Shown here: positions 9,019-17,820 of the stretch, piece after piece
Numbering within the stretch: position 1 is the first letter of the stretch
Layout: every line of letters begins with the position of its first letter
From: Candidatus Roseilinea mizusawaensis
Lineage (GTDB): Bacteria; Chloroflexota; Anaerolineae; J036; Brachytrichaceae
NCBI GenBank assembly: GCA_016841965.1
Contig: JAEANN010000042.1
Location: 113,304 to 177,303 of the forward strand
Direction: 5' to 3'
Length of the DNA: 64,000 nucleotides
Notes under the pieces: generated by a model
The model's input: only the letters and a program-made list of their open reading frames with translations
What the model was told of the DNA's origin: nothing
The model's database searches: none
Program-made: the position numbers and the translations under genes

Positions 9019-10068
9019 ATGACGCCAGCCCCCCAAACCCCGCAGACCGACAACATCCTGCTGGAAGTCAAAAGCCTGAAAAAATACTTCCCGATTCAGA
9101 AGGGCCTGTTGCGCCGCACAGTTGGCTACGTGCGCGCCGTCGATGATGTCAGCCTATATTTGCGCGAAGGCGAAACGCTCGGCCTGGTAGGCGAAAGTGG
9201 TTGCGGCAAAACCACCGCCAGTCGCTGCATCATTCGCCTGTATGAGCCGACCGCCGGCGAAGTGTGGTTCAAGTCTCGCGTGTTGTCCAACAACGGCCAG
9301 CCCCAGTCGGTCAACCTGGTCAACCTCGATCGCGAGCAGATCACCAAAATCCGCCAGGAGATCGCCATGATCTTCCAGGACCCGATCAACTCGCTGAACC
9401 CGCGCATGTCCGTATCAGATATCATCGCCGAGCCGATGGTCATCCACGGCAAATACGATCCCCAGCACAGCGAAGAAGTCATCGTCAACCTGTTACAGCG
9501 CGTCGGATTAAGGCCCGATCATCTGCGGCGCTATCCACACGAGTTCTCCGGCGGCCAGCGTCAGCGCATCGGCATCGCCCGCGCCCTGGCGTTGAACCCG
9601 CGCCTGGTGTTGTGCGACGAGCCGGTCTCCGCACTCGACGTGTCGATTCAGGCCCAGACACTTAACCTGCTGCAGGACTTGCAGCGCGACTTCAACCTGT
9701 CTTACATCTTCGTCGCACATGACCTGAGCGTGGTGCAGCACATCTCCGATCGCGTCGCCGTCATGTACGTGGGCAAAGTGGTCGAAATGGCATCGTCTGA
9801 GAAGCTGTACCAGGAACCACTGCATCCCTATACCGAAGCGCTGCTGTCGTCTGTGCCCAAGCCCGACCCGAAATACCAGTCCTCGCGCATCATCATGCAA
9901 GGAGATGTAGCTGATCCATCGAATCCGCCGAGCGGTTGCTACTTCCATCCGCGCTGTCGCTATGCTGTGGATCTGTGCAAGCAAAAAGCGCCAGAGTTCC
10001 GCGAGCTAAAGCCCGATCACTGGGTGTCCTGCCACCGGGCTGAAGAATTGCAGTTGACGGGCATCTGA
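9019..10068 (+). CDS. ABC transporter ATP-binding protein, DppF/OppF type
   Basis: Second ATPase, 349 aa. Walker A is GESGCGKT, the Q-loop region is [18 protein letters not shown], the signature is [15 protein letters not shown], Walker B is [14 protein letters not shown], and the H-switch is FVAHDLSV. The C-terminal oligo_HPY part includes [17 protein letters not shown]. It starts 5 nt after the preceding ATPase gene, so the two are translationally linked. It completes a five-gene importer (receptor, two permeases, two ATPases). Confidence 0.94.
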   Translation: MTPAPQTPQTDNILLEVKSLKKYFPIQKGLLRRTVGYVRAVDDVSLYLREGETLGLVGESGCGKTTASRCIIRLYEPTAGEVWFKSRVLSNNGQPQSVNLVNLDREQITKIRQEIAMIFQDPINSLNPRMSVSDIIAEPMVIHGKYDPQHSEEVIVNLLQRVGLRPDHLRRYPHEFSGGQRQRIGIARALALNPRLVLCDEPVSALDVSIQAQTLNLLQDLQRDFNLSYIFVAHDLSVVQHISDRVAVMYVGKVVEMASSEKLYQEPLHPYTEALLSSVPKPDPKYQSSRIIMQGDVADPSNPPSGCYFHPRCRYAVDLCKQKAPEFRELKPDHWVSCHRAEELQLTGI

Positions 10069-10097
10069 TTGCGTCTGGGCGGCAACACCGAGCGGCA

Positions 10098-10475
10098 ATG
10101 CTGTCCCAGAGACGCCAGAGCGCACCTCTTATGAGCATGACACGGTCGCGACGCCCGCTTGTGTCGGTCGCTGTTTTCGCACTATGGCTGTTGACGGCTG
10201 CACTGACACTGTGGAATGTGTATGCGCTATGGCAGTTGTCCATTCTGTTGTACGCCCGGCTGGCCATAGACGCCGGCGCCGACATGCGCGCCGGCGCCGT
10301 GCTGGCCAATGTCCTGTTGATCGGCTTGTCGCTGGCCGGCATCGCCTTCATCATTCTCAGCGGCGAGTATCACCGCCACTATGCCGGCCAACCGCGCTCA
10401 TGGCGCGTCTTTGTCATGACACTGGTGATTCAAATCGCCATTTCGTTGATCTATGCGCTTTTGGAGGCGCTATGA
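10098..10475 (+). CDS. Small membrane protein of unknown function
   Basis: Up to 125 aa with three hydrophobic segments (about 23-45, 65-87, 103-123) and no domain I recognise. The start is uncertain: the ATG at 10098, or 10131 (MSMTRSRRPL), where the basic residues come just before TM1. Its stop overlaps the start of the alpha-glucosidase (ATGA), so translation is probably coupled. It sits between the importer and the hydrolase in one operon and may be an accessory membrane factor; function is unknown. Confidence 0.7.
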   Translation: MLSQRRQSAPLMSMTRSRRPLVSVAVFALWLLTAALTLWNVYALWQLSILLYARLAIDAGADMRAGAVLANVLLIGLSLAGIAFIILSGEYHRHYAGQPRSWRVFVMTLVIQIAISLIYALLEAL

Positions 10476-12190
10476 CCAATCCCAAATGGTGGCAGACAGC
10501 CGTCTTCTACCAGATCTATCCGCGCAGTTTCGCCGACGGCAACGGCGACGGCATCGGTGACTTGGCCGGTATGATCGACCGGCTGGATTACCTTCAGTCG
10601 CTGGGCATCGACGCCGTGTGGTTGTCGCCGCATTTCCCCTCCCCCAACGTCGATTGCGGTTACGATGTGTCAGACTACACCGGCGTTGCTCCCGAATACG
10701 GCACGCTGGACGACTTCCGCCGCTTCCTCGACGGCGCTCACCGGCGCGGCATCCGTGTGCTGCTCGATCTGGTGCTGAACCACACCTCCGATCAGCATCC
10801 CTGGTTCATCGAATCGCGCCGCAGCCGCGATAACCCCAAGCGTGATTGGTACGTGTGGCGCGACCCGGCACCCGACGGCGGTCCGCCCAACAACTGGAAC
10901 TCGGCATTCGGCGGCTCCGCCTGGGAGCTTGATCCCACCACCGGCCAGTACTACTATCACTTCTTCTTCAAAGAGCAGCCCGACCTCAACTGGCGCAATC
11001 CGGCTGTCAAACAGGCCATGTGGCAGGCTGTGCGCTTCTGGCTGGACATGGGCGTAGATGGCTTTCGCCTCGACGCCATCGGCACGATCTTCGAAGACCC
11101 TGCCTATCCGCCGCAAACGGCCCGCCTCTCACAACTGGACATGCTACGCGCCTGGCGCGAGAATCGCCCGCCAGAAGAGCAGCAAACGCTGATGGCCGAA
11201 TTCACCCGCATGTTCGAGTTCCAGGTTGGCCAGCCCGGCGTGCATGAGCTGATGAAAGACCTGCGGGCGCTGCTTGATGAATATCCCGGCGACCGCGTGC
11301 TGATCGGCGAGGATGATGACCCGGCCTACTACGGCAACGGGAATGATGAACTGCACCTGGTGTTCAACTTCCCGCTCATGCGCACCAACCGCATCACGCC
11401 GGCCTGGGTGCGCGCCAACCAGACCGAGCGCCTCAGCAAGCTGCCGCCCGGCGCATGGCCCTGCAACACGCTCGGCAATCATGACTCGGCGCGCCTGATC
11501 AGCGCCTTTGGCGATGGCCGGCACAACGACGGATGGGCGCGCGTGCTGGCTGCGCTGGTGCTGACCCTGCGCGGCACGCCGGTGCTTTATAACGGCGAAG
11601 AGATCGGCATGACCGATCTATTGCTCGAACGATTCGACCAGTTGCGCGACAACCAGGCAGTCAATCTTTACCGAATGGCTGTCAGCGACGGCATCCCTCC
11701 CGACCAGGCAATGGGCATGGCAGCGCGCATGACGCGCGACCGATGCCGCACCCCGCTGCAATGGGCCAATGCGCCCAACGCCGGCTTCAGCCCGGCCGGC
11801 GTCGCCACCTGGTTGCCGGTCAATCCCAACTATGCCGCCGGCGTCAATGTGGCCGATCAGGATAACGATCCTGCCTCGTTGTTGCAGTACTACCGCCGCC
11901 TGTTGCGCGTGCGGCGCGAGAATCCCGCCCTGAGCGCAGGCGACTACCTGCCGCTTCATCCTGCCGCCGAGGGCTATCTGGCCTACCTCCGTCGAGCCGC
12001 CTCCCAGACCTGTCTGGTTGTCCTCAACATGTCGTCCCGCCCTCAGGTCGTCAATTTGACCGATGCGCCCATTGAGGCTGCCGGCGCAGAATGCCTGTTC
12101 GATGGATCAGACGCGCGCGCAGCCGGCCGTCACGATGATATGTCGCAACTGGCCCTGCCGCCGTTTGGCGTTTACATTGGCAAGGTGTAG
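10472..12190 (+). CDS. GH13 alpha-glucosidase (oligo-1,6-glucosidase-like)
   Basis: Cytoplasmic glycoside hydrolase of 572 aa, normal for the oligo-1,6-glucosidase/alpha-glucosidase group, cleaving alpha-linked glucose from short oligosaccharides. It opens with WWQTAVFYQIYPRSFADGNG. GH13 conserved regions are visible: DLVLNHTSDQHPWF (I), GFRLDAI with the nucleophile Asp (II), LIGEDDDP with the acid/base Glu (III) and LGNHDSAR (IV). No signal peptide. GGAGG precedes the ATG at 10472, which overlaps the previous stop; a frame extending farther upstream lies in the other gene and is not used. Its linkage to the importer suggests hydrolysis of imported alpha-glucosides. Exact linkage specificity cannot be read by eye. 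Confidence 0.93.
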   Translation: MTNPKWWQTAVFYQIYPRSFADGNGDGIGDLAGMIDRLDYLQSLGIDAVWLSPHFPSPNVDCGYDVSDYTGVAPEYGTLDDFRRFLDGAHRRGIRVLLDLVLNHTSDQHPWFIESRRSRDNPKRDWYVWRDPAPDGGPPNNWNSAFGGSAWELDPTTGQYYYHFFFKEQPDLNWRNPAVKQAMWQAVRFWLDMGVDGFRLDAIGTIFEDPAYPPQTARLSQLDMLRAWRENRPPEEQQTLMAEFTRMFEFQVGQPGVHELMKDLRALLDEYPGDRVLIGEDDDPAYYGNGNDELHLVFNFPLMRTNRITPAWVRANQTERLSKLPPGAWPCNTLGNHDSARLISAFGDGRHNDGWARVLAALVLTLRGTPVLYNGEEIGMTDLLLERFDQLRDNQAVNLYRMAVSDGIPPDQAMGMAARMTRDRCRTPLQWANAPNAGFSPAGVATWLPVNPNYAAGVNVADQDNDPASLLQYYRRLLRVRRENPALSAGDYLPLHPAAEGYLAYLRRAASQTCLVVLNMSSRPQVVNLTDAPIEAAGAECLFDGSDARAAGRHDDMSQLALPPFGVYIGKV

Positions 12191-12208
12191 AAACAGGAGA
12201 AAACGGAC

Positions 12209-12643
12209 ATGTCCAATATCAAAGAGACAGCACAGTTTTTGCAGCGTGTGCCGCTCTTTCAAAACCTCAACCCGCGCCAAATCGAGATGCTGACCAAGCG
12301 CGTTGTCGAGCGCGAATTCCCAGCCGGAGCAACCATCGTCACTCAGGGGCAAGGGGGCGAGGGGTTGTTCATCGTAGCTCTCGGCAAGGCCGAGGCTATC
12401 CGCGAGCGACGCGACGGAACGCAGGTGACTGTGAATGCTTTCGGCCCCACCGATTTCTTCGGCGAGCTGGCCCTGCTTGACGACGGCCCGCGCACCGCTT
12501 CGGTGGTCACCGTCGAGCCGACGCGCTGCCTGGTGCTCAGCCGTTGGGACTTTATGGCCGAGGTGCGCCAGGACGCCGAGATGGCCGTTCTGATTTTGCA
12601 GGAGCTGGCCAAACGCTTCCGCCTGGCGCTCGAAGCCATGTGA
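12209..12643 (+). CDS. Cyclic nucleotide-binding domain protein (stand-alone)
   Basis: A 144-aa single-domain protein of the CRP/cNMP-binding fold without a helix-turn-helix. The phosphate-binding cassette reads FGELALLDDGPRTASV, with the Glu and Arg that contact cyclic nucleotide ribose and phosphate in CRP-like domains. It starts 18 nt after the alpha-glucosidase stop behind an AGGAG-like site, so it probably belongs to the same transcript, which ends at the terminator at 12688. It could be a cNMP sensor acting through protein contacts; a cyclase-like gene starts just after the terminator. Confidence 0.88.
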   Translation: MSNIKETAQFLQRVPLFQNLNPRQIEMLTKRVVEREFPAGATIVTQGQGGEGLFIVALGKAEAIRERRDGTQVTVNAFGPTDFFGELALLDDGPRTASVVTVEPTRCLVLSRWDFMAEVRQDAEMAVLILQELAKRFRLALEAM

Positions 12644-12687
12644 TACGCTTGTAGTCTGGCGGAGCGGTCCCGCTCGGAAAACCAGAC

Positions 12688-12721
12688 GAGGCGCGCCGAT
12701 GCCGGCGCGCCTCTTTGTTTT
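12688..12721 (+). terminator. Rho-independent terminator of the transporter/alpha-glucosidase operon
   Basis: An 11-bp perfect GC-rich stem (12688-12698 with 12703-12713) with loop ATGC, followed by TTTGTTTT. It lies 44 nt after the cNMP-binding gene. Confidence 0.88.
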
Positions 12722-12734
12722 ATGCTTCTGATCC

Positions 12735-15700
12735 ATGAAATGCCCAGCCTGCGGCTATGACGGCATAGCCGGAATGAAATATTGCGGGCGCTGCGGCGCG
12801 CGACTGGCGCACATCTGCCCGATGTGCAGCTTTGCCAATCCACTGGATTACCGGTTTTGCGGCATGTGCGGCACCCGGCTCACGGAAGGGGCCGTGTATG
12901 ACGCAGTGACGGCCGGCCGGCCCTGGGAGCGCATAGACGCGCCCAGGCCGGTTGCAGGGGGGGCGCCCGGGGCCGGCGAGACGCCGGCCAGCGCGGCAAA
13001 TAGCCAGGACATCCACTCGCATCTGGAAAGCCCTCCGACGCTAGAGCCTCGTAATAGGGATGAGGCGGATAAGGGGTTGCCGACCCTGTCGGCGCCAGAG
13101 CAGGCGTGGCCCGCTCTGGCGCCGGTCGCTCCCATCATCAACAGAGCTTTTGACCAAAACTTTGCCCTAGCAGGTTTTCAAACCAGGCCGCTCGAAGGAC
13201 AACGCCGCATTGCCACTGTCATCCTGGCCGATGTGCGCGACTCTACCCATCTGCTCGAACAGCTCGGCAGCGAAGCCTGGGTCGAGATCATGAATCACGT
13301 CTTCCAGATTCTCGAAGCCGAGATCTATCGCTTTGGCGGAGAGGTGAACCAGTTCCGCGGCGATGGACTGGTCGCGTTTTTTGGCGCCTCAGTCGCGCAC
13401 GAGGACGACCCTGAACGCGCCGTGCTGGCTGCGCTGGCCATGCAGGAAGCCATCAAACCCTATGCAGCGGCTCTGGCCGAAAGGGATGGCATCGACTTGA
13501 AACTGCGAATTGGCGTCAATACCGGAGAGGTCATTGTGACCACCATCGGCGACAGTCGGCAGCACACGGAAGACACCGCCATGGGGCAGGCCATCGCGGT
13601 TGCTGCTCGCATGGAAACCGCTGCCGAACCGGGCACGGTGCTCGTCAGCCAAAACACCTATCAACTGGTCGCCCCCAAATTCAGTTGGAAGTCCATAGGC
13701 GAGATCACGGTGAAAGGCGTCAGCGAGCCGATTGCCGTGTACCGGCCGTTGGAACATCAACCCGACATCAGTAGCCCAAGCCTCGCAGAGCCGAAGGCGC
13801 CGGCCACGATGATCAGCCGGACAGCGCAAGTGGAGGCCGTTCAGCAGTGCATTGCGGATGTGCTGAAAGGCAGGGGCGGCATTTGTTTCGTGTCCGGCGA
13901 GAAAGGGTCCGGCAAATCTTTCATTGTTTCGCGCGCAAGCCGATGGTTGTTCGATCAAGGTCTGCTGGCGCCGGAATGTCTGGGCGACGGCCTGGCCGGC
14001 GACGCAGCAGCGAGCGGCCAACCCAGTTCAACTGCTCAGCACAGTCGCGCCGGCCAGGCACTGTGGTTGCATGGGTTTTGCCGCTCCTACACACAAGACT
14101 GGCCATTCTCTATGTGGCGCGACATGATGCGTCGCTGGCTGACAAGCCAGAACGGGTCTGCGCGGTCAGCCGGCCCGCCCAGCGGCGGCCCGCCCAGCGG
14201 CGGCCCGCCCAGCGGCGGCCCACTCACAGCAGACGCCCTGCCGGCGCTCTTGCGCCAGCAAGTCGAGCACCTGTGGGGCAAACAAGCCGGCGATCACTAC
14301 CTGTATCTGGCGTCGCTGTTGTCGCTTCCGCTCGAGGAGCCTTACGCGACACAGGTGCGGCGCATGGACGCCGAGCTATGGCAACGCCAACTTTTCCAGA
14401 CGGTGCGCAGTTGGCTGGCTGCCTTAGCCGAGCGTCAGCCCGTAGTCGTAACCTTCTCCGACTTGCATTGGGCCGATCCAAGTTCGATCGATCTGTTGCG
14501 ATTCTGTCTGCCGTTGTGCGATGACGCGCCCATTCTATGGCTGGTCGTGTTTCGTCCCGACCGCACTGCGCCGGTGTGGAGTTTCCGGCATCACGTCGAG
14601 ACAGAATATCCCCATCGCGTGACCCGCGTCGAATTACCGCCGCTGAGCGAGGCCGAGAGCGGACAATTGATTGACGAGTTGGTCGGCCCCGGCGCACTAT
14701 CGCCTACGACACGGCAACTGGTCATTGAGCGCGCTGAAGGGAATCCGTACTTCATCAAAGAACTGATTCATTCGCTGATGGCCAGCGGAGCGGTGGTGCC
14801 TGACGAGACAGGCCGGCTGCGTGAAACACGCAGCGTGTCCTCATTGGACCTGCCGGATAGCCTGCAAAGTTTGTTGATGGCCCGCATCGATCGGCTCACC
14901 CCAGAACAGCGCCATGTGTTGCAAATCGCGTCGGTCATCGGCCCGGTCTTCTGGCGCAACATGCTGGCGGCGCTGGTTGGCCAAAGCATGGCTTCGCAGT
15001 TACAGACCGTTCTTACCGCATTGCAACGCGCCCAGTTGATCCAGCAGCGCGGGGCCGTGCCCGTGCTGGGCATGGAATACGCCTTCACCTCCAGCCTTGT
15101 TCGAGATGTGGCCTATGACAGCCTGCTGGCAACTCAGCGCGCTGCGCACCATTTGCAGGCTGCCGAGTACCTGGAAGCCGGCTTCTGGGGGGCTGATCTG
15201 GAGCCTCGCGCCGGGCTGATCGCCTATCACTATCGCTTTGCCAACCGACCCAACAAGGAGTTGTTCTACTCGTTACAGGCTGCCGAGCAAGCGCGCAAAG
15301 TGTACGCCAATGCCGAAGCGATTCAGCATTACACCCGTGCGCTGGAAATTCTGGACAAGATGGCCGATGGGTTGAGCGATGACCGTTTGCGCGCTATCCG
15401 CGCCCAGCGATTCGAAGTGCTCAGCGGCCGGCGAGAGGTGTTGTACCTGGTCGGCAACATTCAGGCTGCGCGCAGCGATTCCCGCGAGCTGCTGCAACTG
15501 GCCCGCGCACTGGACAACGACCCGGCCTGGACAGTGGACGCCTTGTTATGCCAACCCGAGGTCGCAGATTTCACCACGCACGCCGAGGCGCAGGCCGGCA
15601 TCGCTATGGCGCAAGAGGCTCTGGCGCTGTCACAGCAACTGAGAGACCGCCGGCGCGAGGTCAACAGTCTGATGCGGCTTGTCCCGCTCTATTACAAGTT

Positions 15701-16760
15701 GCGCGACTCACGCTGGCGCGAAGCGGGCGAGCAGGCATGGGGCCTGCTGCGCGAGTTGGGCGATCTGCGCAACCAAGCGCATCTGTTGCTGGGACTGGCT
15801 TTCGCCTGTGGCATAGACGATCTGGAACACAACGAAAAGTACTTGCAGGCTGCCATTCCAATCTGCCAGGAGCTGGACGACAAAGAGATCAATCTGCGAT
15901 TGCTGGCAGCGCTGAGCGCACGCGCCGAACGCGCCGGCGACTATAGCCGCCAGTTGACAGAGTGCGAACAGCCCCGCCTGCAATTGGCTCGCGAGATGGG
16001 AGATCGAAACGTCGAGGGCCACGCGCTGATGTTTTGCGGTCAAATCCGCGCGCTATACCTGGGCGATCTGGAGGGCGGCCTGGCGCTCATCAACGAAGCG
16101 ATTGAGGTTTGGAAGGATATTACCGGCGTGCTGTATCCGCTTTTGCGCAAGGCACAGATCGAGGTAGCGCAAGGCCGGCTTGACACAGCAGAGGCAACAC
16201 TGGCGCAGGCATGGGATATCACCCGGCGCGATTTCACCGAGCTCGGTCAGGCTGGATGGGGCTTGGTCAGGTCTATCCTGCTGATCGAGCGTGGCGAGGA
16301 GCACAGCCTGCGAGAAGTTCTGGAAGTCGCGCAGCAAGTCGAATCGCTATCCGTTGGGGGCGCCGTATCGCGGCAATATCACATGGCAGCCGCCTGCAAA
16401 TCCGCTGCCGCACATCTGGCCTTGGCCCAACGGTTGCCCCCGCAGGACAGGCAGGCTCATCTGGAGCAAGCACTGGCATTATCCTCGGTGGCAGTAACCC
16501 TCTACCGCAAGTTTGGATTTGCGCAAATCATCGAATGCTTCAGTGAGGAGATTCTCTTTCTGCACAGTCAAGTGCTGGCTGCCAATGGCCAGGCAGACGA
16601 AGCCGCTCACTATCTGAGGCAAGCCTATGACGAGATGATGCGCAAGCATAGCCTGATCCCGCAGGGGAGTCCGTATCGCCAGGGATACATCGACAACATC
16701 CCTTTGCATCGGCAGATACAATCTGCTTGGGCGGCAAGCAGGCCTGATTTGCAGGGCTGA
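12735..16760 (+). CDS. Zinc-ribbon / class III cyclase-like / AAA ATPase / TPR signalling protein
   Basis: Large 1341-aa multidomain protein. Order: double zinc ribbon (C3, C6, C17, C20 and C28, C31, C42, C45); a low-complexity linker; a class III nucleotidyl cyclase domain about 156-340 (ATVILADVRDSTHLLEQLG and FRGDGLVAFFG give the metal Asp residues); an AAA/STAND-type ATPase about 365-720 (GEKGSGKS Walker A, VVVTFSDLHWADPSS Walker B); and TPR-like helical repeats to the C-terminus. The usual adenine-selecting Lys is Gln (VNQFRGDG) and the catalytic Asn position reads Ala (GQAIAVAARMETAA), so cyclase activity is uncertain. TATGCT ends 8 nt before the ATG and no Shine-Dalgarno is seen, suggesting a leaderless mRNA. 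Confidence 0.9.
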   Translation: MKCPACGYDGIAGMKYCGRCGARLAHICPMCSFANPLDYRFCGMCGTRLTEGAVYDAVTAGRPWERIDAPRPVAGGAPGAGETPASAANSQDIHSHLESPPTLEPRNRDEADKGLPTLSAPEQAWPALAPVAPIINRAFDQNFALAGFQTRPLEGQRRIATVILADVRDSTHLLEQLGSEAWVEIMNHVFQILEAEIYRFGGEVNQFRGDGLVAFFGASVAHEDDPERAVLAALAMQEAIKPYAAALAERDGIDLKLRIGVNTGEVIVTTIGDSRQHTEDTAMGQAIAVAARMETAAEPGTVLVSQNTYQLVAPKFSWKSIGEITVKGVSEPIAVYRPLEHQPDISSPSLAEPKAPATMISRTAQVEAVQQCIADVLKGRGGICFVSGEKGSGKSFIVSRASRWLFDQGLLAPECLGDGLAGDAAASGQPSSTAQHSRAGQALWLHGFCRSYTQDWPFSMWRDMMRRWLTSQNGSARSAGPPSGGPPSGGPPSGGPLTADALPALLRQQVEHLWGKQAGDHYLYLASLLSLPLEEPYATQVRRMDAELWQRQLFQTVRSWLAALAERQPVVVTFSDLHWADPSSIDLLRFCLPLCDDAPILWLVVFRPDRTAPVWSFRHHVETEYPHRVTRVELPPLSEAESGQLIDELVGPGALSPTTRQLVIERAEGNPYFIKELIHSLMASGAVVPDETGRLRETRSVSSLDLPDSLQSLLMARIDRLTPEQRHVLQIASVIGPVFWRNMLAALVGQSMASQLQTVLTALQRAQLIQQRGAVPVLGMEYAFTSSLVRDVAYDSLLATQRAAHHLQAAEYLEAGFWGADLEPRAGLIAYHYRFANRPNKELFYSLQAAEQARKVYANAEAIQHYTRALEILDKMADGLSDDRLRAIRAQRFEVLSGRREVLYLVGNIQAARSDSRELLQLARALDNDPAWTVDALLCQPEVADFTTHAEAQAGIAMAQEALALSQQLRDRRREVNSLMRLVPLYYKLRDSRWREAGEQAWGLLRELGDLRNQAHLLLGLAFACGIDDLEHNEKYLQAAIPICQELDDKEINLRLLAALSARAERAGDYSRQLTECEQPRLQLAREMGDRNVEGHALMFCGQIRALYLGDLEGGLALINEAIEVWKDITGVLYPLLRKAQIEVAQGRLDTAEATLAQAWDITRRDFTELGQAGWGLVRSILLIERGEEHSLREVLEVAQQVESLSVGGAVSRQYHMAAACKSAAAHLALAQRLPPQDRQAHLEQALALSSVAVTLYRKFGFAQIIECFSEEILFLHSQVLAANGQADEAAHYLRQAYDEMMRKHSLIPQGSPYRQGYIDNIPLHRQIQSAWAASRPDLQG
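14172..14220 (+). repeat. 15-bp in-frame tandem repeat, about 3.3 copies
   Basis: GGCCCGCCCAGCGGC repeats inside the cyclase/ATPase gene and encodes Pro-Pro-Ser-Gly-Gly units, a flexible linker in the ATPase region. Copy number could vary by slippage without frame loss. Confidence 0.85.
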
Positions 16761-16809
16761 TCTGCGCGCCGGATGCTCAACTGCTTGCAGCGCGCACAAG
16801 ACACTTAAG

Positions 16810-16825
16810 CGACAGTTAACTGTCG
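16810..16825. promoter_or_regulatory. 16-bp perfect palindrome, candidate operator
   Basis: CGACAGTTAACTGTCG is a perfect palindrome 20 nt before the next ATG and 5 nt upstream of a -10-like TATCAT (16831-16836). In that position a dimeric regulator would block RNA polymerase. The regulator is unknown. Confidence 0.5.
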
Positions 16826-16844
16826 GAGCTTATCATTGGAAGAC

Positions 16845-17801
16845 ATGCAAGTTGGCAGCGCGCAAGACCAGATGGACTTCAATCGCGCTCGCACCAAGCA
16901 CTTTTTGCGCTCGGTTTGGGGTATCCTGTCCGGCAGCAACCGAAAGCTGATGGCATGGGATGAAGTGCGCACCAAACTGAAGCTGCGAGGCATGCTGGCG
17001 CGCGGCGTGCAGACGGTGCCCATCGATAAAATCGTGGGCAGCATAGGCCGATACCAGGATTTCGACGACGCCTTTTTACCGCGCACCGGCGCGCTGAGCG
17101 CACGCTGGCGCAAAATCAATCGCGCCTTTTACGAAGATGTCAGCCTGCCGCCGGTGAAGCTGTACCAGGTGGGCGATGTGTACTTTGTGCTGGACGGCAA
17201 TCACCGCATCTCGGTGGCGCGCGAACACGGCGCCAGCTTCGTGGATGCCGAGGTGACAGAAGCAATTACGCGCGTGCCGATCACGGTCAGCGACATCGAT
17301 GCGGCGATACTGATCATTCTGAGCGAGTACACCGAGTTTCTGGAGCGCACCCGGCTCGATGTATTGCGCCCGGAGGCGAATATCCGCTTCTCCATTGGCG
17401 GGGGCTACGCCCGGCTGATCGAGCACATCGCCGTGCATCGCTATTTCATGGGCCTGGAGCAAAAGCGAGACATCGCAGAGGACGAAGCGGTGACCGACTG
17501 GTATGACACAGTTTATCTGCCGGTCGTACGCGCCATTCGTGAGCAGGACATTCTGAAGCATTTCCCCGGACGCACCGAGGCAGATCTCTATCTGTGGGTG
17601 AGCGATCACTATCACTATTTGAAAGAGACGTGCGAGCATAATGTGTCGCCGGAGGAGGCAGTAGCCGATTACGGCGAGTTGTTTAGGGCCAGGTCTCCTA
17701 TTGAGAAAGTACAAGGCGTGCTGGAGCAGGTGGTCGACAGCATCGCCGGTAGAGGTGAAGGTGAGCGGCCGGAGACAATCGCATTGAGCCAGGTGCTGTG
17801 A
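16845..17801 (+). CDS. ParB/sulfiredoxin-like DGNHR-fold protein
   Basis: Soluble 318-aa protein. About residues 60-140 resemble the ParB/Srx fold, with VYFVLDGNHRISVAREHGAS as the signature; the rest is predicted helical and charged, ending near residue 318. No helix-turn-helix typical of chromosome-partition ParB is evident, so a partition role is unlikely. The ATG at 16845 is chosen: TATCAT ends 8 nt before it, consistent with a leaderless start, while a TTG three codons upstream has no support. The palindrome at 16810-16825 suggests repression. Function unknown; a nucleotide- or DNA-related role is only a guess from the fold. Confidence 0.75.
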   Translation: MQVGSAQDQMDFNRARTKHFLRSVWGILSGSNRKLMAWDEVRTKLKLRGMLARGVQTVPIDKIVGSIGRYQDFDDAFLPRTGALSARWRKINRAFYEDVSLPPVKLYQVGDVYFVLDGNHRISVAREHGASFVDAEVTEAITRVPITVSDIDAAILIILSEYTEFLERTRLDVLRPEANIRFSIGGGYARLIEHIAVHRYFMGLEQKRDIAEDEAVTDWYDTVYLPVVRAIREQDILKHFPGRTEADLYLWVSDHYHYLKETCEHNVSPEEAVADYGELFRARSPIEKVQGVLEQVVDSIAGRGEGERPETIALSQVL

Positions 17802-17812
17802 TGGGCTAGAAT
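17784..17812 (+). promoter_or_regulatory. Promoter of the MBL-fold gene, apparently leaderless
   Basis: TTGAGC (17784-17789), a 17-bp spacer, TAGAAT (17807-17812), then 8 nt to the ATG at 17821. The predicted transcription start falls on or next to the start codon. The -35 lies inside the end of the preceding gene. Confidence 0.6.
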
Positions 17813-17820
17813 CGGCGCCT

